A stretch of 64,000 nt of DNA, taken from assembly GCA_023458095.1 (NCBI GenBank), contig JAEXAS010000018.1, forward strand, positions 1-64,000, given 5' to 3'. This stretch comes from Actinomycetes bacterium (GTDB lineage Bacteria; Actinomycetota; Actinomycetes; Propionibacteriales; Propionibacteriaceae). Positions 1 to 9,271 of this stretch are shown here, piece by piece. Positions within the stretch are counted from its first letter, which is position 1; every line of letters begins with the position of its first letter. The notes under the pieces were generated by a model. It worked only from the letters and a program-made list of their open reading frames with translations. It searched no databases and was not told the DNA's origin. Position numbers and translations under genes: made by a program.

Positions 1-214
1 CCTGAACGACTGCAAAGCCCTCATCTGCAACCAAATCGGCCAAACACCCCGACAAGTCCTCATCAGCTCCGGACTCAACGTCTACGAATCCGACGGACTC
101 ATCAGCGAAGCCGTCACCGACGTCTTCGCCGGCAACCAACCCCGCCGCGCCCTCCCACCCCGAGACTGCAAAACCAGCTGCTCCGGACCCGGCACCGAGT
201 GCGCGCACCCGTAA
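1..214 (+). CDS. NifB/NifX-type iron-molybdenum cofactor biosynthesis protein, C-terminal end (partial)
   Basis: Only the last 70 codons lie in the window, reading from base 2 to the TAA at 212-214. The visible protein runs LNDCKALICNQIG...VLISSGLNVYESDGLISEAV, the ending typical of the NifX-like domain (dinitrogenase iron-molybdenum cofactor family) found alone or fused to the C-terminus of NifB. It finishes with a Cys-rich tail (DCKTSC, then GTECAHP) that could bind metal. Upstream domains, including any radical SAM domain, are outside the window, so NifB proper cannot be distinguished from a stand-alone NifX-like protein. It converges on nifJ and shares a terminator with it. Codon use (CAA, AAA, CGA) looks a little different from most genes here. 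The family call is fairly secure; the exact member is not. Confidence 0.6.
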   Translation, partial: LNDCKALICNQIGQTPRQVLISSGLNVYESDGLISEAVTDVFAGNQPRRALPPRDCKTSCSGPGTECAHP

Positions 215-277
215 TCGGAGTCAGTGACCAGGTTTGGTAGCGGTGCCTGGTCCGGTTCGCCGCTACCGCCAAAAGGG

Positions 278-310
278 CAGTGGCCCCGCGCCGAAAGCGC
301 GGGGCCACTG
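278..310. terminator. Bidirectional terminator between the NifB/NifX-like gene and nifJ
   Basis: A perfect 14-bp inverted repeat (CAGTGGCCCCGCGC and its complement) with a CGAAA loop lies between the convergent 3' ends, 18 bases beyond the nifJ stop. It is GC-rich without a T run, which is usual in high-GC actinobacteria. It should serve both genes. Confidence 0.8.
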
Positions 311-328
311 TCAGGTCCGGTCTACGAC

Positions 329-3300
329 TCAGACGTCTTGGCTTTCCTGGCTGAGCCACTCATAGTGGCGATAGCGCAGAACAGCATCTTCCTGAGCTTG
401 AGCGGCCATCTTCTCGGCCAACTCCGGATTGGTGCGAGCCACCGTCTTGTAGCGGGTCTCATGAGCGTAGAAGTCCGCCAGCGGCGTGCTCGGAGCCTTG
501 GAGTCCAGCTTGAACTGCGGCTTGGCGCCCGGGGTGGGCTCCGGGTTGTACCGGTACAACGGCCAGTGTCCGGAGGTCACCGCTTCCTTCATGTGAGCTG
601 CCGAATCGGCCAGATCGATGCCGTGCTCGATGCAGGTCGAGTAGGCCAGGATCAACGATGGGCCGGGGTAAGCGGCAGCTTCGCGGATCGCCCGAACGGT
701 CTGCATCTCATTGGCGTTCAGCGAGATCTGGGCCACGTAGACGTCCCGGTAAGCCTGGGCGATCATGCCCAGATCCTTCTTGCGTCCGGGCTTGCCACTG
801 GCTGCGAACTTCGCCGCCGCACCGCGCGGGGTCGCCTTGGACGCTTGCCCACCGGTGTTGGAGTACACCTCGGTGTCGAGCACCATCACATTGATGTTCT
901 GCCCCGAGGCGAACAGGTGATCCAGACCGCCGAACCCGATGTCGTAGGCCCAACCGTCACCACCGATGACCCACACCGCCGTCGGCACCAGGGCATCGGC
1001 GAGAGTGGCCAGCAGGTCGACGCCGGGCAGGTCAGGCTTGGCCGCCAGCGCCTCCTTCAACTGAGCCACCCGGGCCCGCTGCTCAGCGATGGCCGGCTCG
1101 TCCACCACATTGATGGTGGTGTCGGTGAGGCCGGCGACCAGTTCATCGCTCAACCCCAGGTCTGCGGCCAAGGAGATCACCAGCGTGCGTGCCTGGCTGG
1201 CCCGCTCCTGAACCCCGAGTTCCAGACCCATGCCGAACTCGGCGTTGTCCTCGAACAGGGAGTTGTTCCAGGCCGGACCCTGACCGGCTGCGTTCTGCGC
1301 CCAAGGGGTGGTCGGCAGGTTGCCGCCGTAGATCGAGGAGCAGCCGGTGGCATTGGCCACGACCATTCGATCACCCATGAGCTGCGTGACCAGCTTGAGG
1401 TAGGGAGTCTCGCCACAGCCGGCGCACGCTCCGGAGAACTCGAACAGCGGCTCCAACAGCTGCACACCCTTCACGGTGTCGGTCCGCACCGTGGTGCGGT
1501 CGACCTCAGGCAGGGACAGGTAGTAGTCGAAGCCGATCCGCTGAGCATCGCGAACCTCTTCGGCGTCCACCATGTTGAGCGCCTTGTGTCCGGGTTCGGT
1601 CTTGGAACTGGCCGGGCAGACCGACACGCACACCGTGCAACCGGTGCAGTCATCGGGTGCCACCTGGACAGCCAGTCGGGTGTTCTCGGGGAAGTCGCGG
1701 CCCATCGTGGTCTTCGACTCGAACTCGGCTGGCGCATTGGCAACCGACTCCCCGCTGAAGGTCTTCATACGGATCGCCGCATGCGGGCAGGCCAGGGTGC
1801 ACTTGCCGCAGTCGATGCACAGGCTGGCATCCCACTTGGGCAACTCGGTAGCCAGCGCCCGCTTCTCCAGCTTGGCGGTATTGGTCGGGAATCCACCACC
1901 GGGCGGCATCGCCGAGACCGGCAGCAGTTCACCTTCACCGGCGATCAGACGCTTCACCGTGGCCAAAGTGGCATCGTCGGAATCGTTCACCGCAACACCG
2001 ACCGGCACGGCCGGCCCGGAGATCTCACCGATCTTCACCTCCTGCAGCCCCGCGATGGCGTGGTCGATGGCCTTGATATTGGCCTCAACCACCGCGGTGC
2101 CACGCTTGGCGTAGGCCTTGGCAGCGCTGTCCTTGGCCAGAGCCAAGGCCTCCTCGACCGGAAGCACATCGGCCAAAGCGAAGAAGCAGGCCTGCATGAC
2201 GGTGTTGACCCGCTTGCCCAGGCCGGCCGCGCCGGCGACTGCTGCGGCATCGATGGTGTACACCTTGAGCTGCTTGTCGACGATGGTCTGCTGAACCTGC
2301 GCGGTCAGGTGGTCCCAGATCTCCTCGCCGGAGTACGGCGCCGCGAACAGCACCGTGGCGCCGGGCTTGGCGATATCGAGCACCGGAATCTGCTCCAGGA
2401 AGCGGAACTGGTGCACCGCCACGAAGTCGGCATGCTCGATCAGGTAGGGCCGATCGATCGGATCGGGGCCGAAGCGCAGGTGCGAGACGGTGACCGAGCC
2501 GGCCTTCTTGGAGTCGTAGACGAAGTAGCCCTGGGCGAACAGGTCGGTGTGCTCACCGATCAGCTTCACCGAGTTCTTGTTGGCACCCACCGTGCCGTCC
2601 GAGCCCAGCCCGTAGAACACGGCCTGACGGGCCCGGCTGGTCAAGGCGAAGGACGGATCCGTGGTCAGGCTGAGGTGGGTCACATCATCAACGATGCCGA
2701 CGGTGAAGCGGCGACGTGCCGACTCTCCGGCCAGTTGGGCGGACAGTTCGGTGTAGACCGCTGCCACGTCGCGCGGAGTGAACTCCTTGGAGCCCAGGCC
2801 GTAGCGGCCACCGATGATCTTGGCCGCACCGGGGCGGTACTCGGCCAGTGCGGCGACGGTGTCGAGGTAGAGCGGCTCGCCCAGCGAGCCGGCTTCCTTG
2901 ACCCGGTCCAACACGGCGATGGACTTCACCGACTCGGGCATGGCGGCCACAAAGTCCTCAGTGGGGAACGGACGGTAGAGGCGCACGACCAGCACACCGA
3001 CCTTCTCGCCGTCTGCGACGAGCTTCTCCACGGTGCTGCGGACGGTGTGAGCACCCGAGCCCATGATCACCACGACGCGCTCAGCGTCGGGGGCGCCGTA
3101 GTACTCCACCAGGTTGTAGCGGCGTCCGGTGCGGGCGTAGAACTGGTCGAGCTTGGCTGCGACCAGGCCCGGCACCTTTTCATAGAAGCTGTTGCCGGCC
3201 TCACGGCCCTGGAAGAACACGTCCGGGTTCTGCGCGGTGCCGCGCAGAACCGGAGCGGTGGGTTGCATCGCCCGCGCCCGCTGGGCCAGCACAGCCTCGT

Positions 3301-3955
3301 CATCGATGAGGGCACCCAGGTCCTCATCGGTGAGCAGGCGCACCCGGTTCACCTCGTGGCTGGTGCGGAACCCGTCGAAGAAGTGCAGGAACGGCACCCG
3401 CGCCTCCACGGTGGTGGCGTGGGAGACCGCGGCCATGTCATGGGCTTCCTGCACGCTGCCGGAGGAGAGCAGCGCCCAGCCGGTGGTGCGGGCTGCCATG
3501 ACATCGGAGTGGTCACCGAAAATGCTCAGCGCATGGGTGGCGATGGCCCGGGCCGCCACATGGAGGACGCCGGGAGTCAGCTCACCGGCGATCTTGTACA
3601 TATTCGGCAGCATCAGCAGCAGCCCCTGGGAGCTGGTGAAGGTGCTGGCCAGCGCTCCGGCCTGAATGGCACCGTGGAAGGTACCCGCGGCACCGGCCTC
3701 GGACTGCATCTCGATGATGCGCGGAACCGCACCCCAGATGTTCTTCTTGCCTCGTGCACTCCAGACATCGGCATGCTCACCCATCGGCGAAGCCGGGGTG
3801 ATGGGGTAGATCGCACAGATGTCACTGAGACGGTGGGCGACCGAGGCGGCAGCCTCATTTCCGTCCACACAGGACCACTGGGGAGCAACGGGGGTAGCTG
3901 ATGGATCTTGGGTTGCGTCTTCGCCGGTGGCGGGAGGCGTGACTAGCGCGGTCAT
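329..3955 (-). CDS. nifJ: Pyruvate:ferredoxin (flavodoxin) oxidoreductase
   Basis: This 1,208-aa cytoplasmic enzyme decarboxylates pyruvate to acetyl-CoA and CO2 while reducing ferredoxin or flavodoxin. All domains of the single-chain form are present in order: N-terminal pyrimidine-binding domain (YPITPASPMGEHAD near residue 45), central gamma and domain III regions, a two-[4Fe-4S] ferredoxin domain (CIDCGKCTLACP near 708 and CTGCTVCVSVCP near 768), then the TPP domain with CAGCGE near 841 and GGDGWAYDIGFGGLDH near 1000. The start chosen is the ATG at 3955, preceded by AGGAGA, rather than an in-frame codon 17 residues upstream. Length matches the family. It stands alone as a transcription unit. 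The neighbouring NifB/NifX-type gene raises a nitrogen-fixation link, but fermentative actinobacteria also use this enzyme without fixing nitrogen. Confidence 0.95.
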   Translation of the reverse strand: MTALVTPPATGEDATQDPSATPVAPQWSCVDGNEAAASVAHRLSDICAIYPITPASPMGEHADVWSARGKKNIWGAVPRIIEMQSEAGAAGTFHGAIQAGALASTFTSSQGLLLMLPNMYKIAGELTPGVLHVAARAIATHALSIFGDHSDVMAARTTGWALLSSGSVQEAHDMAAVSHATTVEARVPFLHFFDGFRTSHEVNRVRLLTDEDLGALIDDEAVLAQRARAMQPTAPVLRGTAQNPDVFFQGREAGNSFYEKVPGLVAAKLDQFYARTGRRYNLVEYYGAPDAERVVVIMGSGAHTVRSTVEKLVADGEKVGVLVVRLYRPFPTEDFVAAMPESVKSIAVLDRVKEAGSLGEPLYLDTVAALAEYRPGAAKIIGGRYGLGSKEFTPRDVAAVYTELSAQLAGESARRRFTVGIVDDVTHLSLTTDPSFALTSRARQAVFYGLGSDGTVGANKNSVKLIGEHTDLFAQGYFVYDSKKAGSVTVSHLRFGPDPIDRPYLIEHADFVAVHQFRFLEQIPVLDIAKPGATVLFAAPYSGEEIWDHLTAQVQQTIVDKQLKVYTIDAAAVAGAAGLGKRVNTVMQACFFALADVLPVEEALALAKDSAAKAYAKRGTAVVEANIKAIDHAIAGLQEVKIGEISGPAVPVGVAVNDSDDATLATVKRLIAGEGELLPVSAMPPGGGFPTNTAKLEKRALATELPKWDASLCIDCGKCTLACPHAAIRMKTFSGESVANAPAEFESKTTMGRDFPENTRLAVQVAPDDCTGCTVCVSVCPASSKTEPGHKALNMVDAEEVRDAQRIGFDYYLSLPEVDRTTVRTDTVKGVQLLEPLFEFSGACAGCGETPYLKLVTQLMGDRMVVANATGCSSIYGGNLPTTPWAQNAAGQGPAWNNSLFEDNAEFGMGLELGVQERASQARTLVISLAADLGLSDELVAGLTDTTINVVDEPAIAEQRARVAQLKEALAAKPDLPGVDLLATLADALVPTAVWVIGGDGWAYDIGFGGLDHLFASGQNINVMVLDTEVYSNTGGQASKATPRGAAAKFAASGKPGRKKDLGMIAQAYRDVYVAQISLNANEMQTVRAIREAAAYPGPSLILAYSTCIEHGIDLADSAAHMKEAVTSGHWPLYRYNPEPTPGAKPQFKLDSKAPSTPLADFYAHETRYKTVARTNPELAEKMAAQAQEDAVLRYRHYEWLSQESQDV

Positions 3956-4254
3956 AGGTTCTCCTGTCAAAAATTCGGGCCAAGCCAGTATCGACCTGCA
4001 AAGCAATGGCTGTCAGCGGAAGCAGGAAGGTCCCGCAAAGCTGACAGCCGCGTCATGAGTGATTGGCCCACGGCAGCACATCTGAGTGCCACTCTGATCT
4101 CCGTCGGAATCGTCGGTGTGTATCCGTCTGGTTCAGCGTCGTTGCGGGGGTTTTCCCCGTAGGTCGCCGATCAGGGCCTCGTTGGCGCTAGAGGATACCT
4201 GCGAAATCGGTGCAGCACTAGCCCCTTTACAAGGCAGTTTGATAGTACAAGGGC

Positions 4255-5730
4255 TCAGTCGTCGAGTTGTACCCGTCCGGGTATCGAACGGCGATCAACC
4301 AGTGGTTCGAGCACCCAATAGGCGGCAGCCGCACCGATGCCAGCCACCCACCACCCCAGAGAATTCCAGCCGATCCAGGTGTTGGCCAGGGGCCCGACGA
4401 ACCACTCTTGGTCTCCGACCTGAACCCGCGCGCACAACAGTCCCGCCACGATGCCGAACAGCCACGCACTCACCGCAGGCCAATGGAAACCTCGGTGAAA
4501 CCAGTATTCGGAGTCTTCCCCTGTGAGATTGAGATCCTTGCTGAGTAGGTTTCGGTGCAGCAGCAGATCCAACCCGAAGACACCGACCCAAGCCACCAGC
4601 GGGATGAGCAGAACACCCACCAGTGCGCTAAAAATGTTCGCCCCCAGAAAGTCACCTGTGGTGTTCATCGCGACGATGATCGCGGAGACGACGGCCACCA
4701 CACCGGCGTTGATGAGGGAGACCTTCGGACGCGATAGCGGCACCCCCGCGGTCTGAAGGGTCAGACCCGAGGAGTACATGGCCAGATCGGCCGCGGTGAA
4801 CATGCCCAGGAACGCCACCACCAGGTACGGCACCAACAACCAGTCGGGCAGAGCAAGTCCGACGGCATTGGCCGATTTGCCAAAAGCCATCACATTGCCC
4901 AAGGTCAGAATGGCGCCGCTGGTGATGAGGATGACCAGCGGCGCAGAGGCTCCAAGCACGGTGAACCCCGCGAGTTTCAGCTTGGAAGTGCCTTCGGGCA
5001 GATAGCGGGTGTAGTCGGCGCCCACCGCAAGCCAGTGGACCCCGCCATAGGCGGCCACGGTCGCGATGCCGGCCATCACGGCGGCGAAGCTTCCTGCCGG
5101 GGCGGCCATCGCAGCCGACCAGTCGACAGTGGTCAAGGCGATGATGCACACGACCACCGTGAAGGCCGCCAACACCCAGCCCAGCCACTTCTGAATCCAC
5201 AGGATCGTGGCGTGCCCGAAATAGGCGATGGCTGCTGCACCGGCCACTAACACGATGACCAGCGGGACGGTGAACGGCAGGCCGACCGCCGGTAGGCCCA
5301 AGCTCTGCGCCACTTCAGCCACAGTGAAGGTGGCGGTGGTACTCATAGCGACCTCGAAGCCGATGAGGACCAGCCACGCCACTGCGACGGGCCCCAGATT
5401 GCCGCGAACACCGAAGGCGGCTCGCGAAGCCAAAAGGGTCGGCGTGCCGGATGCAGGCCCGGCCAGACCAATCAGAGCCACGAAGGCGAAGGAGCCCGCG
5501 GCCCCGCCGATGGCGACGATGACGACCTGCCAAACCGCCAAGCCCAACTGGGCCAACTGGGCGCCGAGACTGAAGGTGAACACCCCGATGTTGGCCGCCA
5601 TCCACAGCCACATGACGTCAGTCACGGTGGCGCTGCGCTCGTTGACAGGGACAGGCTCTAGGCCGCGCTGTTCGACCCGCCAGGGCGAGGAAGCGTCAGC
5701 CGAGTCGGCTTGGAGAAAACGGTGTCCCAC
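4255..5730 (-). CDS. NCS1 family nucleobase:cation symporter (cytosine/purine permease-like)
   Basis: An integral membrane permease of about 491 residues with some twelve hydrophobic segments. The N-terminal RGLEPVPVNERSAT followed by a first helix starting WLWMAANIGVF is the hallmark of the NCS1 family (cytosine, purine, allantoin and hydantoin permeases). The substrate cannot be read from the sequence. The reading frame stays open to 5916, but that extension would run back across the divergent SRP RNA. I therefore place the start at GTG 5730, about 20 residues before the conserved motif, with a TATTCT -10-like box eight bases upstream. ATG 5844 is an alternative. No catabolic gene is adjacent. 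The 299 bases between it and nifJ hold the nifJ promoter region and no gene. Confidence 0.8.
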   Translation of the reverse strand: MGHRFLQADSADASSPWRVEQRGLEPVPVNERSATVTDVMWLWMAANIGVFTFSLGAQLAQLGLAVWQVVIVAIGGAAGSFAFVALIGLAGPASGTPTLLASRAAFGVRGNLGPVAVAWLVLIGFEVAMSTTATFTVAEVAQSLGLPAVGLPFTVPLVIVLVAGAAAIAYFGHATILWIQKWLGWVLAAFTVVVCIIALTTVDWSAAMAAPAGSFAAVMAGIATVAAYGGVHWLAVGADYTRYLPEGTSKLKLAGFTVLGASAPLVILITSGAILTLGNVMAFGKSANAVGLALPDWLLVPYLVVAFLGMFTAADLAMYSSGLTLQTAGVPLSRPKVSLINAGVVAVVSAIIVAMNTTGDFLGANIFSALVGVLLIPLVAWVGVFGLDLLLHRNLLSKDLNLTGEDSEYWFHRGFHWPAVSAWLFGIVAGLLCARVQVGDQEWFVGPLANTWIGWNSLGWWVAGIGAAAAYWVLEPLVDRRSIPGRVQLDD

Positions 5731-5874
5731 GAAACCTGAGAATATGCCAAGACCGGGCCAAACGCCGATTCGGGCAACGGGTGGACGCTCGCCGTTCCCC
5801 CCCTGTCTGATCCCCGCGAGGCGGCCGACGCTCACCGTCGTCATCCCGGCTCGCCAGCACCCGAGTCCAGCCAG

Positions 5875-5880
5875 TAGACT
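5875..5880 (+). promoter_or_regulatory. -10 box of the SRP RNA gene
   Basis: TAGACT lies seven bases before the inferred first base of the SRP RNA at 5888. No convincing -35 is visible. Confidence 0.5.
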
Positions 5881-5887
5881 TGTCGAT

Positions 5888-5973
5888 GGTTCCCCGCGCG
5901 GCGGTACCTCGCCCAACTCCCCCAGGGTCGGAAGACAGCAAGGGTAAGTGAGCTCTTCCGGGTGCGCGGGGGC
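5888..5973 (+). ncRNA. ffs: Signal recognition particle RNA (small, 4.5S type)
   Basis: The conserved domain IV hairpin is visible as CCCCCAGGGTCGGAAGACAG followed by CAAGGG at about 5918-5943, including the GGAA tetraloop and the asymmetric AGCA internal loop. The ends TTCCCCGCGC and GCGCGGGGG (5890-5972) pair to close the rod. The RNA binds Ffh and targets nascent membrane proteins to the translocon. Its position directly upstream of dnaX is the standard actinobacterial arrangement. The exact ends are inferred from base pairing and could be off by a few bases. Confidence 0.85.
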
Positions 5974-6012
5974 CGCTCAATTTCGGGGCCGACAACTGTC
6001 GGCGGTAACCGT

Positions 6013-6018
6013 TAAGGT
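6013..6018 (+). promoter_or_regulatory. -10 box giving a leaderless dnaX transcript
   Basis: TAAGGT is followed by exactly six bases and then the GTG start of dnaX at 6025. This is the spacing expected when transcription begins at the start codon. Confidence 0.45.
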
Positions 6019-6024
6019 GCAACC

Positions 6025-8229
6025 GTGGACGACCGAGACGACGATCTGTTCGAGGACGACCTCGCAGAACCCGAGGATTACCCAACCCAGGACGGTCCGG
6101 ACCTGTTCGGGGCCGAGCCGGTGATGGACGATCCCGCCGAAGCCGCCCTGGAGATCGCCGAGCCGCCCACGTCCAGCGCCCTCATGGACGCGGTCGATGC
6201 CCGCCGACGTCCCAGCGAACACATCGAGCGCCCCGAGACCCCGCTGGCGCTCTACCGGCGCTACCGTCCGGAGACTTTCGCCCAAGTCATCGGACAGGAG
6301 CAGGTTACCGAGCCACTGCAGCGGGCACTGGTGAATAACCGGGTGAATCACGCCTACCTGTTCTCAGGCCCCCGGGGCTGCGGAAAGACCACCAGCGCAC
6401 GAATCCTGGCCCGCTGCCTGAACTGCACAGAAGGTCCCACCCCCGAACCCTGCGGCGAGTGTCAGTCCTGCCGGGACCTGGCCCGCGGCGGCGCGGGCAG
6501 CATCGATGTGATCGAGATCGACGCTGCCTCCCACGGTGGCGTCAACGAAGCCCGCGACCTGCGCGAACGCGCCTTCTTCGCCCCGGTGCACAGTCGCTAC
6601 AAGATCTACATCATCGACGAGGCGCACATGGTCACCAAGGAGGGCTTCAATGCTCTGCTCAAGGTGGTCGAAGAGCCCCCGCCCCATGTGAAGTTCATCT
6701 TCGCCACCACCGAACCGGAGAAGGTGCTGGGCACGATTCGGTCCCGGACTCACCACTACCCCTTCCGGCTGGTGCCGCCGAAGACGTTGAGCGCCTACCT
6801 GGGCGAGTTGTGCCAGGCTGAAGGAATCGCGGTCGAGCCGACCGTGCTGCCACTGGTGGTGCGAGCTGGCGCCGGGTCGGTGCGCGATTCACTGTCGGTG
6901 CTGGATCAACTGTTGGGTGGCGCCGCCGCCGGCGGCGTCAGCTACCAGCAGGCCACCGCCTTGTTGGGCTACACCCCAGAGGCCCTGCTGGACGAGATCG
7001 TCTCGGCTTTCTCGGCCGGTGATGCGCAAGGCGTGTTCAGTGCCATCGACAAGGTCATCGAGACCGGCCAGGATCCACGCCGTTTCGCCGAAGACCTGCT
7101 GCACCGACTGCGGGACCTCATCATCATTTCGGCGGTGCCCGAGGCCCTCAGCAGCGGACTCATCGATGTATCCGGCGACCAGGCCGATCGCCTCACCACC
7201 CAGGCCGACGCCATGGGCGCCGGTGAACTCACTCGCGCCGCCGAGGTCATGGCTTTGGGCCTCACCGAAATGCGCGGCACCACCGCGCCCCGGCTCCACC
7301 TGGAGCTGATGTGCGCCCGCGTCCTGCTGCCCGGCGCCGATGTCGCCGACCGTGGAGTGCACGCCCGCCTGGACCGCTTGGAACGTCGCCTGAACATCGC
7401 CACCGCTGGCGGGGTCGAGCCCGCCGAGGCCGCCCCCTCGCCCCAGCAGGTGTCCGCGAAGCCGGCGACACAGCCCCCCACGACGTCACCGGCCGCATCC
7501 TCGCCGGCGCCGACTCCCGGGGCCCGTGATCCGTGGGCAGCATCGGGGTCAGCCACAGCTTCCGACAAGACCCGGCCCGCACCCGTCGCCGAGCCTTCTT
7601 CCAGCGCCGAGCCGGCATCCAGCGCGGGGTCGGCATCCAGCACCGCACCGGTTCCCAGCCCCGAGCCGGGCCCTGCCCCCACACCGCAACCGGCACCGTC
7701 CGCACCGGTCACGCCGGCCGATCCGTCCACGCTGACCACGGCGGATCTGCGGGGTCTGTGGCCTCAGATTCTCGAAGATGTGAAGGGGCGGCGCCGGTTC
7801 ACCTGGATCCTGCTCAGTCAGAACGCCCAGGTGGTGCAACTGGTGAACGGCACCCTGACCGTGGGCTTCGCCAACGACGGTGCGCGGGAGAGTTTCAGCC
7901 GCAGCAACAGCGTCGACCTGCTCAAGGCTGCGGTCATGGCTGTGGTGGGGGCGGACTTCAGCGTCGAACTCGTGATCGACGCCGGGGCCGCCGATGCCCC
8001 TGCGGTCGCCGCACCGGTTGAGACCAAACCGACCAAGCCGTCCACGCCGGCCGCGTCCCATGCTGCGCAAGAGGCGCGCGCCAACATCAAGCCCACACGC
8101 TCCGTGGCCACCCCGGACGAAGCCGACCCCGAGCCGGACCGCGATGATCTCGAACTCGCCGATGACAGCATCGACGGGGAGGAACTACTCAAAAAACACC
8201 TGGGCGCCGAACTCATCGACCCATCCTGA
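6025..8229 (+). CDS. dnaX: DNA polymerase III subunits gamma and tau
   Basis: The clamp-loader ATPase that loads the beta sliding clamp and tethers the polymerase (734 aa). It shows Walker A GPRGCGKTTS near residue 114, a four-Cys zinc module (CLNCTEGPTPEPCGECQSC, 130-149), Walker B IIDEAH near 196, and the collar domain to about residue 450. A Pro/Ala/Ser-rich tau linker follows (about 470-570), then a C-terminal polymerase-binding region with an acidic end. The N-terminus carries an unusual acidic extension of roughly 65 residues (MDDRDDDLFEDD...) before the conserved ALYRRYRPETF. GTG 6025 is favoured by the -10 box six bases upstream; ATG 6184 is the alternative. No slippery A-run for a programmed gamma frameshift was noticed. 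Confidence 0.95.
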   Translation: MDDRDDDLFEDDLAEPEDYPTQDGPDLFGAEPVMDDPAEAALEIAEPPTSSALMDAVDARRRPSEHIERPETPLALYRRYRPETFAQVIGQEQVTEPLQRALVNNRVNHAYLFSGPRGCGKTTSARILARCLNCTEGPTPEPCGECQSCRDLARGGAGSIDVIEIDAASHGGVNEARDLRERAFFAPVHSRYKIYIIDEAHMVTKEGFNALLKVVEEPPPHVKFIFATTEPEKVLGTIRSRTHHYPFRLVPPKTLSAYLGELCQAEGIAVEPTVLPLVVRAGAGSVRDSLSVLDQLLGGAAAGGVSYQQATALLGYTPEALLDEIVSAFSAGDAQGVFSAIDKVIETGQDPRRFAEDLLHRLRDLIIISAVPEALSSGLIDVSGDQADRLTTQADAMGAGELTRAAEVMALGLTEMRGTTAPRLHLELMCARVLLPGADVADRGVHARLDRLERRLNIATAGGVEPAEAAPSPQQVSAKPATQPPTTSPAASSPAPTPGARDPWAASGSATASDKTRPAPVAEPSSSAEPASSAGSASSTAPVPSPEPGPAPTPQPAPSAPVTPADPSTLTTADLRGLWPQILEDVKGRRRFTWILLSQNAQVVQLVNGTLTVGFANDGARESFSRSNSVDLLKAAVMAVVGADFSVELVIDAGAADAPAVAAPVETKPTKPSTPAASHAAQEARANIKPTRSVATPDEADPEPDRDDLELADDSIDGEELLKKHLGAELIDPS

Positions 8230-8278
8230 TTCCTACCCCAGCTAGCATGGCTGGGCCGTCACCTCACAAGGAGAGCCA

Positions 8279-8653
8279 ATGTTCGACCCCGGTTCCATGG
8301 ACCTGTCGAGCCTGTTGCAGCAGGCCCAGGAATTGCAGGCGCAGATGGAGAGCGCCCAAGCCGAGCTCGGCGCCAAGACCGTCAACGGCACCGCCGGCGG
8401 TGGCTTGGTCGAGGCCACCGTGACCGGAACCGGAGAACTGGTCGGCTTGGTCATCAAGCCCGAGGCCGTTGACCTCGACGACCTGGAAACGCTGGCCGAC
8501 CTGGTGGTTGCAGCGGTGCGGGACGGCAATCACCAAGCCATGGCCTTGGCACGAGCCACCATGCCCGCCATGCCCGAACTCCCTGATCTGCCGGATCTCT
8601 CGGATCTGCCAGAACTTCCCGACCTGCCGAACCTGCCCGGTTCTGGCGCCTAG
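8279..8653 (+). CDS. YbaB/EbfC family nucleoid-associated protein
   Basis: A 124-aa DNA-binding protein of the YbaB/EbfC family, usually encoded between dnaX and recR as here. The typical sequence is visible: an amphipathic N-terminal helix (LLQQAQELQAQMESAQAEL), the GGGLVEATVTGTGELVGLVIKP strand region, and a helix containing LADLVVAAVRDGNHQA. The C-terminus adds a repetitive LPDLPDLSDLPELPDLPNLP tail not needed for the fold. A strong AAGGAG ribosome site precedes ATG 8279. It probably forms an operon with recR, nine bases downstream. Confidence 0.92.
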   Translation: MFDPGSMDLSSLLQQAQELQAQMESAQAELGAKTVNGTAGGGLVEATVTGTGELVGLVIKPEAVDLDDLETLADLVVAAVRDGNHQAMALARATMPAMPELPDLPDLSDLPELPDLPNLPGSGA

Positions 8654-8662
8654 GCGCACGGC

Positions 8663-9271
8663 ATGTACGAGGGCCCCATTCAAGTCCTCATCGACGAGCT
8701 TTCGCGACTGCCCGGCGTCGGGCCCAAGGGCGCTCAGCGCATCGCCTTCCACATCCTGTCTGCGGATGTCGCTGACGTGGAACGCCTGGCGGCAGCTCTG
8801 CACGAAGTGACTCAAAAGGTTCGCTTCTGCCAGACCTGTTTCAATATCTCCGAAGAGACCATCTGTCGGATCTGCCAGGATCCGCGCCGGGATCGCACCG
8901 CTATTTGCGTGGTGGAGGAGCCCAAGGACGTCATGGCGATCGAACGCACCAATGAGTTCCGCGGGCTCTACCACGTTCTGGGCGGCGCGATCAGCCCGAT
9001 CGACAATGTCGGTCCGTCCGATCTGCACATTCGAGAACTCATGACGCGGCTGTCCGACACCACCGTGACCGAAGTCATCCTCGCCACCGATCCCAACCTC
9101 GAAGGCGAAGCAACCGCCACCTTCATCTCCCGACTGCTCAACGACAGCGGGGTCGTGGTGTCCCGCCTCGCCAGCGGTCTGCCCGTTGGCGGCGATCTCG
9201 AATACGCCGATGAGGTCACCTTGGGCCGGGCTTTCCAAGGTCGCCGCCAGGTGAACGAGGTGCGAGGGTGA
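8663..9271 (+). CDS. recR: Recombination mediator protein RecR
   Basis: A 202-aa protein of full family length that acts with RecF/RecO in loading RecA at gaps. It has an N-terminal helix-hairpin-helix (LSRLPGVGPKGAQRIAFHIL, residues 13-32), a four-Cys zinc finger (CQTCFNISEETICRIC near 56-71), a Toprim domain starting ICVVEEPKD, and the Walker-B-like C-terminal part with GLPVGGDLEYADEVTLG. It ends in GTGA, which overlaps the start of the next gene, so the two are translationally coupled. Confidence 0.96.
   Translation: MYEGPIQVLIDELSRLPGVGPKGAQRIAFHILSADVADVERLAAALHEVTQKVRFCQTCFNISEETICRICQDPRRDRTAICVVEEPKDVMAIERTNEFRGLYHVLGGAISPIDNVGPSDLHIRELMTRLSDTTVTEVILATDPNLEGEATATFISRLLNDSGVVVSRLASGLPVGGDLEYADEVTLGRAFQGRRQVNEVRG

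Noticed and set aside
224..3901. A 1,225-codon open frame on the + strand across nifJ
   Set aside because: It is the antisense shadow of nifJ, opened by GC-rich third positions. The protein shows no domain and has the His/Gly/Arg-rich composition typical of such shadows, while nifJ on the other strand has every family motif.
5731..5916. Extended N-terminus of the NCS1 permease
   Set aside because: The extension overlaps the SRP RNA gene and has no similarity to the family, whose first motif begins about 20 residues after GTG 5730.
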